DNA of 64,000 nucleotides from CAZGCA01 sp964524145 (GCA_964524145.1 CAZGCA010000012.1:1-64000); one strand, 5' to 3'. Shown: positions 1 through 8,127, counted from the stretch's first letter. A program made the numbers and translations. Notes: generated by a model from the letters alone, not told the origin.

Positions 1-145
1 GGAGTGAACTCCTGGGCTATTCTCAACCGTCCCTGCGGGACTTCGAGGTGTCGTTCTAGCTGGGATCAGCTGGTGGGTGAAAGCCTGCTTGTCGTGTTTC
101 TTGCTATCTATAGCGCCTTACAGGTACGTCTTCATTGGATTTGTT

Positions 146-259
146 CTCGTTCCCACGGTCCTCCGTGGAAATGCATATCGCCCTACCAGTCCAGCCAGAC
201 ATCTCACAGCTCATCGCGCCCTGCATGTATGCGTTCCCACGGAGGACCGTGGGAACGAG
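146..259. repeat. Inverted-repeat element with 33-nt arms
   Basis: Two arms, about 146-178 and 227-259, are imperfect inverted copies around a spacer of about 48 nt. Each arm carries its own small hairpin (CCCACGG, short loop, CCGTGG type). No coding potential is credible here. It looks like a REP/MITE-type non-coding palindrome; mobility is inference. Confidence 0.6.
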
Positions 260-272
260 CGTAAGCAGATGT

Positions 273-380
273 GGAGTGCGCAAGCTTGCTTGCGCTTCTA
301 CCAGGACCAAGCTTGCTTGAGTCCGGCGTATTGGACAGCAAGCTGTCCAACAGAACAGCGGTAGCAAGCTACCGCACTCC
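273..380. repeat. 108-bp four-hairpin palindromic element, copy 1
   Basis: Outer inverted ends GGAGTGCG / CGCACTCC enclose four successive hairpins, each centred on AGCTTGCT or AGCAAGCT. They include GCGCAAGC-TT-GCTTGCGC, TTGGACAGC-AA-GCTGTCCAA and GCGGTAGC-AA-GCTACCGC. Near-identical copies lie at 7790-7897 and 7957-8064. Short reading frames across it are artefacts. Confidence 0.8.
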
Positions 381-421
381 AAAACAGCCACAGCACAAAA
401 GCCTTTACTGTATGCCGACCC

Positions 422-450
422 TTGACATAGGAAAGGTCCCGGAATAGAGT
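422..450 (+). promoter_or_regulatory. Candidate sigma-70 promoter for the CE7 esterase gene
   Basis: TTGACA (422-427), a 17-nt spacer and TAGAGT (445-450) lie about 57 nt before the esterase start codon. The -35 is perfect and the -10 matches 4 of 6 positions. Prediction from sequence only. Confidence 0.5.
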
Positions 451-506
451 ATGCCTGGGGAAGGGGCCGGTCGTGCCCGGCGTCTGTCGGCAAGAAAGGA
501 GATAGT

Positions 507-1466
507 ATGCTGGCGTTTGAGCTGCCCGTCGAGGAGTTGCGCGGTTTTTCGTTGCCCTGCGTGTGCGAACCGGATTTCGAAACGTTCTGGGACGAGACCC
601 TCGAGCGAAGCCGGTCGCAACCGCTCGATCCCGATGTCGAGGAGGTCGAGTATCCCGTCAAAACTCTGTCCGTGAAGAAGGCTTCTTTCTCTGCATACGA
701 TGGCGGCAGGATTTGCGCCTGGCTCATCTCGCTTCGCAAATCGAAACGGCAGCCGACGCTGGTGTGCTTCCACGGGTATTCGGGCGACAAGGGTCGCGTC
801 TTCGACTATCTCGGCTGGGCGTTGCAGGGGTACACGGTGCTCGCGCTCGATGTGAGAAGCCAGTCCGGAGAAAGTTCCGACCTCGCCGAGTATCATCACG
901 GCCATACTCCCGGCTACATCACCAAGGGAATACTCGACCCGCGCGAGTATTACTTTGTCCGGGCGTACGCGGACTGTGTGCGTGCGCTCGATTTCATCTC
1001 GAGCCGCGACGAGGCCGACCCCGACCGGATAGGCGTTACCGGCGGGAGCCAGGGCGGCGGCCTCTCGCTCGCCGCGGCCGCGCTCGACCCCAGACCCAAG
1101 ATGTGCGCTGCCGACGTTCCCGGTTTCTGCCATTTCCAGCGAACGCTCGAGCTGACCCACGAACCGCCGTGGACCGAGCTCGTGTTCTACTTCCAGCGGC
1201 AGCCGGAACACGTCGAGCAGGCGTTCAAAACCCTGTCGTACGTCGAGCTCAACAACTTCGCGCACCGCATAACGTGTCCCACGCTTATATCGGTCGGTAT
1301 GCAGGACATGCTCTGCCCGCCGTCGACTATCTTCTCCGTATACAACAAGCTCGATTGCGAGAAGGAGATCGCCGTGTATCCGTACAACGGGCACGAAGGC
1401 GGCGGAAGCCACCACCAGGAACGGAAACTGGTCTGGATCAATAAATATCTGAAAGGCGACGGCTGA
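507..1466 (+). CDS. Acetyl xylan esterase / cephalosporin-C deacetylase family (CE7) hydrolase
   Basis: An alpha/beta-hydrolase of 319 aa, the usual CE7 length (about 320). The nucleophile motif GGSQGG places Ser181. The CE7-type RxQ signature is seen as VRSQ near residue 118, Asp267 lies in GMQD, and the catalytic His296 lies in NGHEGG, so the full triad is present. Family members remove acetyl groups from xylo-oligosaccharides or related acetylated sugars. There is no signal peptide, so it probably acts in the cytoplasm on imported sugars; the exact substrate is not determinable. An AAGGAGAT ribosome-binding site sits just before the ATG. It stands alone downstream of a palindromic element and a candidate promoter. 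Confidence 0.88.
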   Translation: MLAFELPVEELRGFSLPCVCEPDFETFWDETLERSRSQPLDPDVEEVEYPVKTLSVKKASFSAYDGGRICAWLISLRKSKRQPTLVCFHGYSGDKGRVFDYLGWALQGYTVLALDVRSQSGESSDLAEYHHGHTPGYITKGILDPREYYFVRAYADCVRALDFISSRDEADPDRIGVTGGSQGGGLSLAAAALDPRPKMCAADVPGFCHFQRTLELTHEPPWTELVFYFQRQPEHVEQAFKTLSYVELNNFAHRITCPTLISVGMQDMLCPPSTIFSVYNKLDCEKEIAVYPYNGHEGGGSHHQERKLVWINKYLKGDG

Positions 1467-1830
1467 ACCACGGAAGGCGGTTGTGCGGCTGTTGAGAGCG
1501 GCACAACTAATCTCCTGCCAACGCGCCGCACACCCGTCATTGCGAGCCACCTTCAGCTGGCGTGGCAATCTCGGATTGTGCGATTTGACACCGTCTGTTC
1601 CAAGCCAAGGGGAGCGCCACCCCCCGCTCCAGTGGGGGTCGCGAACTATCGCGTTTGCATGAACGCACCGATCATCTGCGCTCATTCGGTCGGACAGTTT
1701 GTTCACAACACCATCGGGTCCCGTCCTTCCGGCGAAAGGGACCTTCCAACAACCCACCACAAATGCGGCGGACCGGCATCCTACAACCCACATAGTCCTA
1801 TAGCGCAACGCCGTGGCGAGCCCTGCAAAG
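1467..1830. other. Intergenic region without a convincing gene
   Basis: No reading frame here has a ribosome-binding site or recognisable protein. The stretch holds a short dispersed motif at 1536-1572 and leads into the palindromic element at 1831. Frames that span it have low-complexity, non-protein-like composition. Confidence 0.6.
1536..1572. repeat. Short dispersed palindromic motif (GTCATTGCGAGC ... GGCAATCTC type)
   Basis: The stretch begins GTCATTGCGAGC and ends GTGGCAATCTC, the form of a small repeat widespread between genes in many bacterial genomes. A related motif with TCATTCTGAGCG and GAAGAATCTC occurs at 10422-10462. Function unknown. Confidence 0.5.
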
Positions 1831-2049
1831 GGCGACGGAATAAAGCCCAGGGTGAAGCGAAGCGAAACCCTGGGGAATGAGATCGCGAAGAGTCAGCCCC
1901 CGCAGGGGGCGGCGGAACCCTGTCGGCATCCATCTGTTGTACCCAGACGCCTAGCGTTTCCGTCGCCCCCGTTCGGGGGCTGGGGTGGTTGCCGGATACC
2001 TTACCCCGGGTTCCTCCTACGTCGTCACCCGGGGCTTTATTCCGTCACC
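1831..2049. repeat. Long compound palindromic element, about 220 bp
   Basis: Arms at about 1831-1878 and 2002-2049 are imperfect inverted copies sharing GACGGAATAAAGCCC and its complement. Each arm folds on itself (CCCAGGGT...ACCCTGGG; CCCCGGGT...ACCCGGGG). The centre has further hairpins such as GCCCCCGTTCGGGGGC. No protein is plausible; this is a structured non-coding repeat. Confidence 0.65.
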
Positions 2050-2339
2050 TCCTTCGGAGGCTTCAGACCCGCCGCAGGGCACGTCGGAATCCGCTGCCGA
2101 TGTCGCCAGGCACGACGCTCAGTCAGCCTGATGGGCGTTACCGGATTCTTGGAATGTCCTGAAAGCGGGAATCTAGAACAGAAAGAACAGGTCGTGTCCG
2201 CATCCTGGGGGCCCGTACTGGACGATGTCAGAACTCTTGAGCTGGCTCCTAGGACAGATTCCCTCGTCGCCAGTGCTGCAATACTCGCTGCCTAACGGTT
2301 CGCGCATCAGCGGCCATCGGTCCGCTGGATGCGCTGGTT
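2050..2339. other. Intergenic region, nothing recognised
   Basis: I see no gene with a ribosome-binding site and no clear structure in this stretch, apart from the tail of the preceding palindrome. Confidence 0.5.
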
Positions 2340-2480
2340 GGGAGACCGAAGCTCAGAAGTCTCCTGAAGGAACTTCTCCTTGTTCTCGTCCCACCACTCG
2401 CGCCATTTGGCTTGGTCTTGGCCGATACTCGCGGTCCAAGTTGGCGCGGATGTCCGCTTCATCGAACCATACCGCTTAAG
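2340..2480 (-). pseudogene. Possible 3' remnant of a larger gene (WREWWDENKEKF motif)
   Basis: On the minus strand a short open stretch after the oxidoreductase stop encodes a peptide containing DQAKWREWWDENKEKFLQE. A tryptophan-rich segment like this is familiar from the C-terminal part of HEAT-repeat or other secreted proteins of planctomycete-like bacteria. There is no start codon with a ribosome-binding site, and the frame is under 70 codons. I read it as a decayed gene end, but the family assignment rests on one short motif. Confidence 0.3.
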
Positions 2481-2510
2481 TCCGGCGCGTGACGAACAAC
2501 GGGAATGAGG

Positions 2511-3866
2511 TTAAGCGTCCAGCGTCCAACCTTTCCGGTATTCGCGGCGGAGCAGGTCGTTGCCTTCGCGGCTGTTCGTCACGCGACCGGCGGCGCCGTC
2601 GTAGTCAAGCTTCTTGCCGACACGGTAAGCGACCAGTCCGAGCAGCATCATCTCGCCTAGCTTTCCGGCGTAATCGAAATTGCAGGAGGTCTTCAGGTCG
2701 CCTTTGCACGCGTCGATCCACTCTTTCTGGAACCGGCCAAGTTTTGGGATGAGCTTCCTTTTGGACCGCGGCTCGTAGTAAGTCATATCGGCCCGCGGCC
2801 CGAGGGGAAGCAGCGCGCGTGTGCCGAAATCCGATACGAGATAGCCGCGGCTTCCGCGGAACATCGCCCCGTGGCCAATCTTGTTCAGGTCTATGAACTC
2901 GACAGGAACCTTCGGCATGGCGCCCCCTTGGTGCCAATGTACCTCAATGGCGCCGCGCCAATCGTTCGCCGGGATTTCAAACGTCGTGTGCAGTGTGACG
3001 GGCGTCACTTCGGGATTGAAAGGCTCGCCTTCAGCCTCGGCCGAGACGGGAAGGTCGGCATCGAGGGCGTTCCAGGCGAGGTCCATAGTGTGGCTTCCCA
3101 TGTCGCCCACCTGTCCTGTGCCGAAGTCCCAGTACATGTTCCACTGCAAGCAGTTCACACCCGTTTCTCCGGAGAAGTACTCCGGATTGTAGGGATGCAT
3201 CGGCGCAGGGCCGATCCACAGATCGTAGTGAAGGGTGTTCGGCGGCGTGCCTTTCGCGGGGGGATAACCCTGCCGGCGAAGTTGCCGGTTGCCCCACGTA
3301 TGAACCTCCCTCAGGTCGCCAATCGCGCCGTCAAGAACCATCTCGCGCACACGGTTGAAGTTCGGATGCGCGTGGCGTTGCGTGCCGACCTGTGTCGCCA
3401 GCTTACGCTTGTTCTTGAGATACGTGGCCCGTAACAGCCGCGCTTCTTCGACGGTGTTGCCCAGCGGCTTCTCGCAGTAGACGTGCAAGCCCCGATTCAT
3501 GGCCCAGGTGGCGACGAAAGCATAGGTGTGGTCGGTGGTGCAGCAGACTACCGCGTCGAGATCTTTCTGCTCGAGACATTTACGCCAGTCCACATAGTGC
3601 TTCGCCTTGGGGAATCGTTCGGCGGCCAGGGCGATGTGTTCTTCGTCCGTATCGCAGAGTGCGACGATATTCTCGCTCGCGATCGCGTCGTAGTGTGCCG
3701 TGCCGCGGCCATGAGCGCCGATCAGCGCGATGTTGAGCTTGTTGCCGGCGGCCTGCGCGCCCTTGATCCCGCGTGGCAGAATTAGGAAGGCGCTTCCCGC
3801 AGCCGCAGCCGTTTTTAGAAATGCCCGTCTCGTTGTGTCCTTGGTTTGACCTGCCGTGTTCCTCAT
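2511..3866 (-). CDS. Tat-exported Gfo/Idh/MocA-family oxidoreductase
   Basis: A 451-aa NAD(P)-dependent sugar dehydrogenase-like protein. A twin-arginine signal (TRRAFLK, Arg13-Arg14, then an Ala-rich hydrophobic stretch) sends it folded to the periplasm. The Rossmann nucleotide-binding loop is at about 44-56 (IALIGAHGRG) and the family EKP motif at 132-134, followed by the C-terminal alpha/beta domain. Exported members of this kind are highly expanded in PVC-type bacteria, often near glycan-degradation genes. The substrate is unknown; by family it would be a sugar or cyclitol derivative. The gene is monocistronic on the minus strand with a GGAAAGGGA ribosome-binding site and a candidate promoter at 4000-4029. 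Confidence 0.88.
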   Translation of the reverse strand: MRNTAGQTKDTTRRAFLKTAAAAGSAFLILPRGIKGAQAAGNKLNIALIGAHGRGTAHYDAIASENIVALCDTDEEHIALAAERFPKAKHYVDWRKCLEQKDLDAVVCCTTDHTYAFVATWAMNRGLHVYCEKPLGNTVEEARLLRATYLKNKRKLATQVGTQRHAHPNFNRVREMVLDGAIGDLREVHTWGNRQLRRQGYPPAKGTPPNTLHYDLWIGPAPMHPYNPEYFSGETGVNCLQWNMYWDFGTGQVGDMGSHTMDLAWNALDADLPVSAEAEGEPFNPEVTPVTLHTTFEIPANDWRGAIEVHWHQGGAMPKVPVEFIDLNKIGHGAMFRGSRGYLVSDFGTRALLPLGPRADMTYYEPRSKRKLIPKLGRFQKEWIDACKGDLKTSCNFDYAGKLGEMMLLGLVAYRVGKKLDYDGAAGRVTNSREGNDLLRREYRKGWTLDA

Positions 3867-3999
3867 AGCTCGCTTCCCTTTCCGTATACCTCGTAACGTT
3901 CTTCTTGTATGTCTTCAGAACATTTGCCACACTGGTGGATTCCGATTAGGGTAGAGACTCGGCTTCCTTTTCCCAAGTTGATAACCTCCCTTCCTCCGA

Positions 4000-4029
4000 A
4001 GTATACAACGTCAAGAGTAACGTTGGCAA
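4000..4029 (-). promoter_or_regulatory. Candidate promoter of the Gfo/Idh/MocA gene
   Basis: On the minus strand TTGCCA (4029-4024), an 18-nt spacer and TATACT (4005-4000) precede the start codon by about 130 nt. Sequence prediction only. Confidence 0.4.
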
Positions 4030-4117
4030 CGCCCCATCCGCTCCATCCGCCTCTTTTCAGGCATGCGAGTTATAGAGTAGATCTTAGGGGTAGAAGATCA
4101 ACAGAAAGGAGCATGCC

Positions 4118-4180
4118 ATGAGAGAACGGAACGAGCAGGGACGCGAGAGCCCAGTCAACTGGGACGCGAATGAGACGTGA
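4118..4180 (+). CDS. Possible 20-residue small ORF
   Basis: ATG at 4118 follows an AAAGGAG ribosome-binding site and opens a 20-codon frame ending in TGA at 4178-4180. The peptide is hydrophilic (begins MRERNEQGRESPVNW) and has no recognisable motif. It lies in the 347-nt gap between convergent-to-upstream minus-strand genes, where nothing else is visible apart from the promoter at 4000-4029. It could equally be the relic of a lost gene's start. Confidence 0.2.
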   Translation: MRERNEQGRESPVNWDANET

Positions 4181-4213
4181 GCTTCCCCCGGTTCACCTGC
4201 CCAGGAGTCCGGG

Positions 4214-5002
4214 CTACCGCATTTCCTGACCGCCGGTCACGTTGATGGCCTGGCCGGTCATGTACTTTGACTCGTCCGAGGCGAGGAAGACGACGACGCC
4301 CGTCACGTCATCGTAGGTACACCCGCGTTTCATCGGCACCTGGTCGATATACTTCTGCCTCACCTGCTCCTCGGTGATGCCCAACCGTTCCGCGTACTGT
4401 CTGTACAGGCTGTTCACCCAGAGCGGCGAATCGAGAAGGTTGCCCGGGCACACCGCGTTGACCCGGATGCCTTGCTCGGCCCATTCGAGCGCGAGACTTT
4501 GTGTCAGGCCGATCCCGCCGAACTTTGACGATATGTAGGGCGCGTTCTTGTAGCTGCCTTTCTTGCCCGACTTGCTGTTGATCTGTATGATGACGCCGCT
4601 GCCGGCCTCGAGCATCTCTTTCGCGACCTCGCGGGCGCAGAGAAAGTAGCCTGTCAGGTTCACGTCGACGACCTTGCGCCAGTCCTCCACCGACATCTTG
4701 GTCGAGTCGCCCGACACGAGTATCCCTGCGTTCGATACCAGGATGTCCACGCCGCCAAGCTCTTTCACCGCGACGGCCACCATCGCGCGTACCCGGTCTT
4801 CGTCGGTGATGTCCACCGCGCAGTGTACGACCGTCCGGCCCGTATCCCCGGCGATACGCGACGCCGTCTTCTCGGCCGCCGTCTCGTCAATGTCGGCAAC
4901 GAGCACGTCACACCCTTCGCACGCAAGACGAAGAACTATCGCCTCACCAAGACCCCGGGCCGCCCCGGTCACAATCGCTTTCCTGCCTTCGAGCGCGTTC
5001 AT
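4214..5002 (-). CDS. SrlD-like short-chain dehydrogenase (sorbitol-6-phosphate 2-dehydrogenase-like)
   Basis: A classical SDR of 262 aa. The cofactor loop TGAARGLG is at 12-19, NAG at 91-93, and the catalytic Ser143-Tyr156-Lys160 is present (YISSK). The stretch from VNLTGYFLCARE through IIQINSKSGKKGS, FGGIGLTQSLALE and GQAINVTGGQ closely follows Escherichia coli SrlD as I remember it, which favours interconversion of sorbitol 6-phosphate and fructose 6-phosphate or a related sugar phosphate. I chose ATG 5002, not an upstream in-frame codon, because GAGGAG precedes it and it overlaps the stop of the upstream dehydrogenase as ATGA. That implies translational coupling with a partner acting on a related polyol. 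Confidence 0.82.
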   Translation of the reverse strand: MNALEGRKAIVTGAARGLGEAIVLRLACEGCDVLVADIDETAAEKTASRIAGDTGRTVVHCAVDITDEDRVRAMVAVAVKELGGVDILVSNAGILVSGDSTKMSVEDWRKVVDVNLTGYFLCAREVAKEMLEAGSGVIIQINSKSGKKGSYKNAPYISSKFGGIGLTQSLALEWAEQGIRVNAVCPGNLLDSPLWVNSLYRQYAERLGITEEQVRQKYIDQVPMKRGCTYDDVTGVVVFLASDESKYMTGQAINVTGGQEMR

Positions 5003-6744
5003 GGCAGCATCTCCTCGAGGAACTCCTGTTCGGCTTCTCTGGACCACGTGCCGCCGGGGCCCAGCTTCGCGGCAACATCCGGCAGCTTTTCCGGAAGCTC
5101 TTCCAACGGGATCAGATCCACGTTCTCGACCTGCGGATAGATGACTATCTTGCCTGCAAACGTGCCGTCGTTGACCGCCGCAAGGCCCTCGTGAGCGCCG
5201 TATATTCCGCCGACCGCCGCGACGGCATAGTCCGTGCTCAGCGTTCCCGACTCCGCCATCGAGAGCGTCTTCTCGAGATCCTCTATTCTGGACCCGCTCG
5301 ATCCGACCACCTTGACGCCGCGCGTCAGCAGACCCGCGTCCATCTCGATCGTCGTGCCGATGTTCACTCCCGCGAAGATGTTCACGAGCGAATCAGCGCC
5401 CGCGTAGCCCATGCTTCGCTCTATCACCGACGCGACGGGAGCCATAATCACTATGTCGTCAAAACCGCCGTCCGAAAGATTCTCGATCTCGTCGTAGAAC
5501 GCCGCTTCGTCCTCGAACTCGGTTGGGTTGAGTGGAACGAGCTGCACGTTCCGCTCGGCTGCAAGCGGCTCGAACCGGCGTCTCATGTGCGTCAATCGGT
5601 GTTTGTCAACGTCGCTCGCAACCACCAGCCGCGGCCCGTCCGTCTTCTGCAGCGCCCGTTGCACGTGCATTTGTCCCATCGGTCCCGCAGCACCGACTAT
5701 CCACGTTTTGCCTTCCGGTTTCAGGTCGATCCTCCCGCACCGGCCCAACGAATGCGCCAAGGACGCGTCCGGCGTGCCCAGGAACCGCGTTCTGTGATAG
5801 TGGACCCGGCCAACGTCAACTTCCATATTCACACCCGACACGTCTCCGCCCAACAGGTTGAACATCCCGCCTCTTGCCAGGGAACGGGAATAGCGTGTCA
5901 GCAGATCGGCCGGTGGCGTGCCGAGTACCAGTATGTCGTCAAATCCCGCGCCTTCGGAAGCGCCTGCCAGCACGTCCTCGCTGGCCTCCGGGAACGATTC
6001 GACAACCACCTCCTTCCCGAAAGCGCCTCCGACCTCTTTACGAACGGCATCGTCCGCCGCAGCAACGCAGACTTTGCGGGGATTCGTCGTTTCGAGGGTT
6101 GCCCGAATCTCCCGCCAGGCTTTATGAAACGTCTCGCTGTCGTGGACTGCAAGCAGGACCGACCCGTTCGGTTTCAGCGCCGTCCGTTCGTCTATGCTGT
6201 ACGCCATCTCGACGCACGCCCACGGTTCGCTGAGCGCAGCTTCGGAATATCCCGTCGACTTCTTCACTGGCAGCAGGTAACACCCGCCGTCGCCGTCCAG
6301 CACCCGCTTGTCCATCACGATGTATTGTGTCATGCCGCCGGGGATCGCGTACCCGAACGCGAGTCCCTCGCCCTTGTAGTAGACATCCGCCTGGATGATG
6401 AACTTGTCGCCGACGTTGAACGCGCCCTTCCGGTTCTTCCCGACCTTAACGACCGTCATCGATACCTCGTGGCCCGGTATTGTCGGGTCACGGCGCAGGT
6501 CGCGGCCGCGGATCCGAGGATGTTCCGAACCGAGCCGTATGAGTTTCACGTCCGAGAAGCACAGCCCGACCGCGTCAACACGCACGAGCAGGTCGTCGTC
6601 GCCCGGATCCGGCATTGGCAGCTCGATAGGACGCCCGTCCTTGCCGAGGTTCTCCAACCCCGCGCCAAACACCTGCCAGGCGAGGTTGCCCTGCGGCAGA
6701 TCACCTGTCCCACTCTCGTAAACCTCAAGCTTCTCACTCGCCAT
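4999..6744 (-). CDS. Long MDR-family (zinc alcohol dehydrogenase-like) protein with two Rossmann-like regions
   Basis: 581 aa, much longer than the usual 340-420 aa of this family. The N-terminal GroES-like catalytic part has Cys62 (LCFSD), GHE at 91-93 and EPWACVE at 173-179, the order expected for zinc ligands and the hinge. A first, degenerate nucleotide-binding-like region follows (about 190-330), then a second, better conserved one beginning WIVGAAGPMGQMH (about 350). It overlaps the SrlD-like gene by 4 nt. The pairing suggests a two-step polyol/sugar-phosphate oxidation analogous to sorbose-1-phosphate reductase with SrlD; this is inference. GAGGAGAT lies about 14 nt upstream of the ATG. 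Confidence 0.75.
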   Translation of the reverse strand: MASEKLEVYESGTGDLPQGNLAWQVFGAGLENLGKDGRPIELPMPDPGDDDLLVRVDAVGLCFSDVKLIRLGSEHPRIRGRDLRRDPTIPGHEVSMTVVKVGKNRKGAFNVGDKFIIQADVYYKGEGLAFGYAIPGGMTQYIVMDKRVLDGDGGCYLLPVKKSTGYSEAALSEPWACVEMAYSIDERTALKPNGSVLLAVHDSETFHKAWREIRATLETTNPRKVCVAAADDAVRKEVGGAFGKEVVVESFPEASEDVLAGASEGAGFDDILVLGTPPADLLTRYSRSLARGGMFNLLGGDVSGVNMEVDVGRVHYHRTRFLGTPDASLAHSLGRCGRIDLKPEGKTWIVGAAGPMGQMHVQRALQKTDGPRLVVASDVDKHRLTHMRRRFEPLAAERNVQLVPLNPTEFEDEAAFYDEIENLSDGGFDDIVIMAPVASVIERSMGYAGADSLVNIFAGVNIGTTIEMDAGLLTRGVKVVGSSGSRIEDLEKTLSMAESGTLSTDYAVAAVGGIYGAHEGLAAVNDGTFAGKIVIYPQVENVDLIPLEELPEKLPDVAAKLGPGGTWSREAEQEFLEEMLP

Positions 6745-6800
6745 ATTCCAGAACCTATCTCCTCAGTGCAAACCAACCGGAAAACCAGGAAACAAGCCTA

Positions 6801-6829
6801 CTTGTAGCAGATGTAGGACGCGATGTCAA
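6801..6829 (-). promoter_or_regulatory. Candidate promoter for the two-dehydrogenase operon
   Basis: On the minus strand a perfect TTGACA (6829-6824), a 17-nt spacer and TACAAG (6806-6801) precede the MDR gene by about 57 nt. It is back-to-back with the plus-strand promoter at 6851-6879. Confidence 0.5.
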
Positions 6830-6850
6830 TCGCTGTCGGGAACGAATCGC

Positions 6851-6879
6851 TTGACGCGGTCGATGTTCTGCTGCATTAT
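6851..6879 (+). promoter_or_regulatory. Candidate promoter of the ThuA-like gene
   Basis: TTGACG (6851-6856), a 17-nt spacer and CATTAT (6874-6879) lie about 60 nt before the ThuA-like ATG. The short gap to the divergent promoter could let one regulator control both units. Confidence 0.45.
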
Positions 6880-6938
6880 TATGACACATGATGCGGCTGG
6901 AATACAGTTCAAACGCAGCAGACGGAAAGGAGAGCGAG

Positions 6939-7649
6939 ATGTCAAGAACGGTACTCGTAGTATCATGTTGTCTTTGCGTTGTGATGGCGGCATGCGTCAC
7001 GGCGCAGGCTGAGGGCAAGATCAAGACGTTGCTCGCAACCGGCGGCGAGATACACGATTCAAAAGGGTGCGGCGACGTCGTCCAGAAAGCGCTCGAGGCG
7101 ACCGGCAAGTTCGAGATCACGCGCGTCCACGAAAACCTCGACGCGTTCGTCGCCCCGAAACTCGACCCCTACGACCTGATCATCTTCCACTGGACGGTCG
7201 GCACGATCAGCGACGCCCAGAAACACGGGCTGCTGAACGCGGTCGCGTCGGGCAAAGGGTTTGTCGGGTGGCATTCGACCGCGGACAGTTTCAGGGGCGA
7301 CCCGGAATACGCCGCTTTCGTCGGCGGACATTTCATCACCCACCCTCGGTATCGCAGGTTCCAGGTCAGCGTCGGGGATACCGAACACTTCATCACCAAA
7401 GGCATGGACGAGTTCTTCGTCACGGACGAACAGTACATACTCGATTACGACCCGCGCGTCCATGTCCTGTGCTCGGGCCTGTGGCAGGGCAAAGCGATGC
7501 CCGTGGCATGGACAAAACAATGGGGCGAAGGCCGCGTGTTCTACCTCTCGCTCGGCCACGACCCGAAAGCCTGCGACCAGAAGGTGTTCAAGACTCTTAT
7601 CACACGCGCAGCCATTTGGGCCGCGAAACAGGAGAAGAACGAAGAATAG
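6939..7649 (+). CDS. Exported ThuA-domain protein
   Basis: 236 aa. A hydrophobic N-terminal leader ends near CVTAQA; a Cys there (VMAAC) could also be lipidated, but the lipobox is poor. The mature part is a ThuA-like, glutamine amidotransferase-like flavodoxin fold: KTLLATGGEIHD at its start, then FHWTVG, GFVGWHSTAD, FVGGHFITHP and GRVFYLSLGHD, all typical of the family. It lacks a demonstrable amidotransferase Cys, and its biochemical role (linked to trehalose utilisation in rhizobia) is unsettled. I took ATG 6939, with GGAAAGGAG just before it, over an in-frame ATG at 6888 that lacks a ribosome-binding site and would disrupt the signal peptide. Confidence 0.82.
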   Translation: MSRTVLVVSCCLCVVMAACVTAQAEGKIKTLLATGGEIHDSKGCGDVVQKALEATGKFEITRVHENLDAFVAPKLDPYDLIIFHWTVGTISDAQKHGLLNAVASGKGFVGWHSTADSFRGDPEYAAFVGGHFITHPRYRRFQVSVGDTEHFITKGMDEFFVTDEQYILDYDPRVHVLCSGLWQGKAMPVAWTKQWGEGRVFYLSLGHDPKACDQKVFKTLITRAAIWAAKQEKNEE

Positions 7650-7697
7650 AACCTCCGGCACGGTACCGGATCGCGGACGAGACAACGCAGCTCGTTC

Positions 7698-7720
7698 CCC
7701 CTCTCCCGTCGGGAGAGGGG
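7698..7720. repeat. Perfect 10-bp hairpin (CCCCTCTCCC-GTC-GGGAGAGGGG)
   Basis: A ten-base perfect stem with a 3-nt loop, followed by a G-rich GGGGTGGGGTGAGGG stretch. This form recurs between genes in many unrelated bacteria. It may help end ThuA transcription, though no T-run follows. Confidence 0.55.
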
Positions 7721-7753
7721 TGGGGTGGGGTGAGGGAGCGCCTCGCGTGTCTG

Positions 7754-8127
7754 TCTCCGTCCGAGTGGACTTTTCGCCCCAACGGATGTGGAGTGCGCAA
7801 GCTTGCTTGCGCTTTTCTCAGGACCAAGCTTGCTTGAGTCCGGCTTATTGGACAGCAAGCTGTCCAACAGAACAGCGGTAGCAAGCTACCGCACTCCAGA
7901 GAACCGCCACAACGCAAATGTCTCCGTCCGAGTGGACTTTTCGCCCCAACGGATGTGGAGTGCGCAAGCTTGCTTGCGCTTTTCTCAGGACCAAGCTTGC
8001 TTGAGTCCGGCTTATTGGACAGCAAGCTGTCCAACAGAACAGCGGTAGCAAGCTACCGCACTCCAGAGAACCGCCACAACGCAAATGTCTCCCTCCGAGT
8101 GGACTTTTCGCGCCAACGATGGTAGAG
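7754..8127. repeat. 167-bp tandem repeat (2.2 units) carrying two four-hairpin elements
   Basis: Units start at 7754, 7921 and 8088, exactly 167 bp apart. The first two are nearly identical and the third stops after about 40 bp. Each full unit contains one 108-bp four-hairpin palindrome (7790-7897 and 7957-8064) of the type also seen at 273-380. Near-identity of the units implies recent amplification. No protein is encoded. The rest of 7650-8187 holds nothing else recognisable. Confidence 0.85.

Noticed and set aside
273..380. CRISPR-like appearance of repeated palindromes
   Set aside because: The hairpins are adjacent and differ in sequence, with no unique spacers of uniform length and no cas genes.
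405..1808. 467-codon minus-strand frame over the CE7 esterase
   Set aside because: The esterase on the other strand has an intact catalytic triad and ribosome-binding site; this frame has neither domain nor start signal.
5191..6807. 538-codon open frame on the plus strand opposite the MDR dehydrogenase gene
   Set aside because: Antisense shadow in G+C-rich sequence; Arg/His/Val-rich composition, no domain, no ribosome-binding site. The minus-strand frame has clear dehydrogenase motifs.
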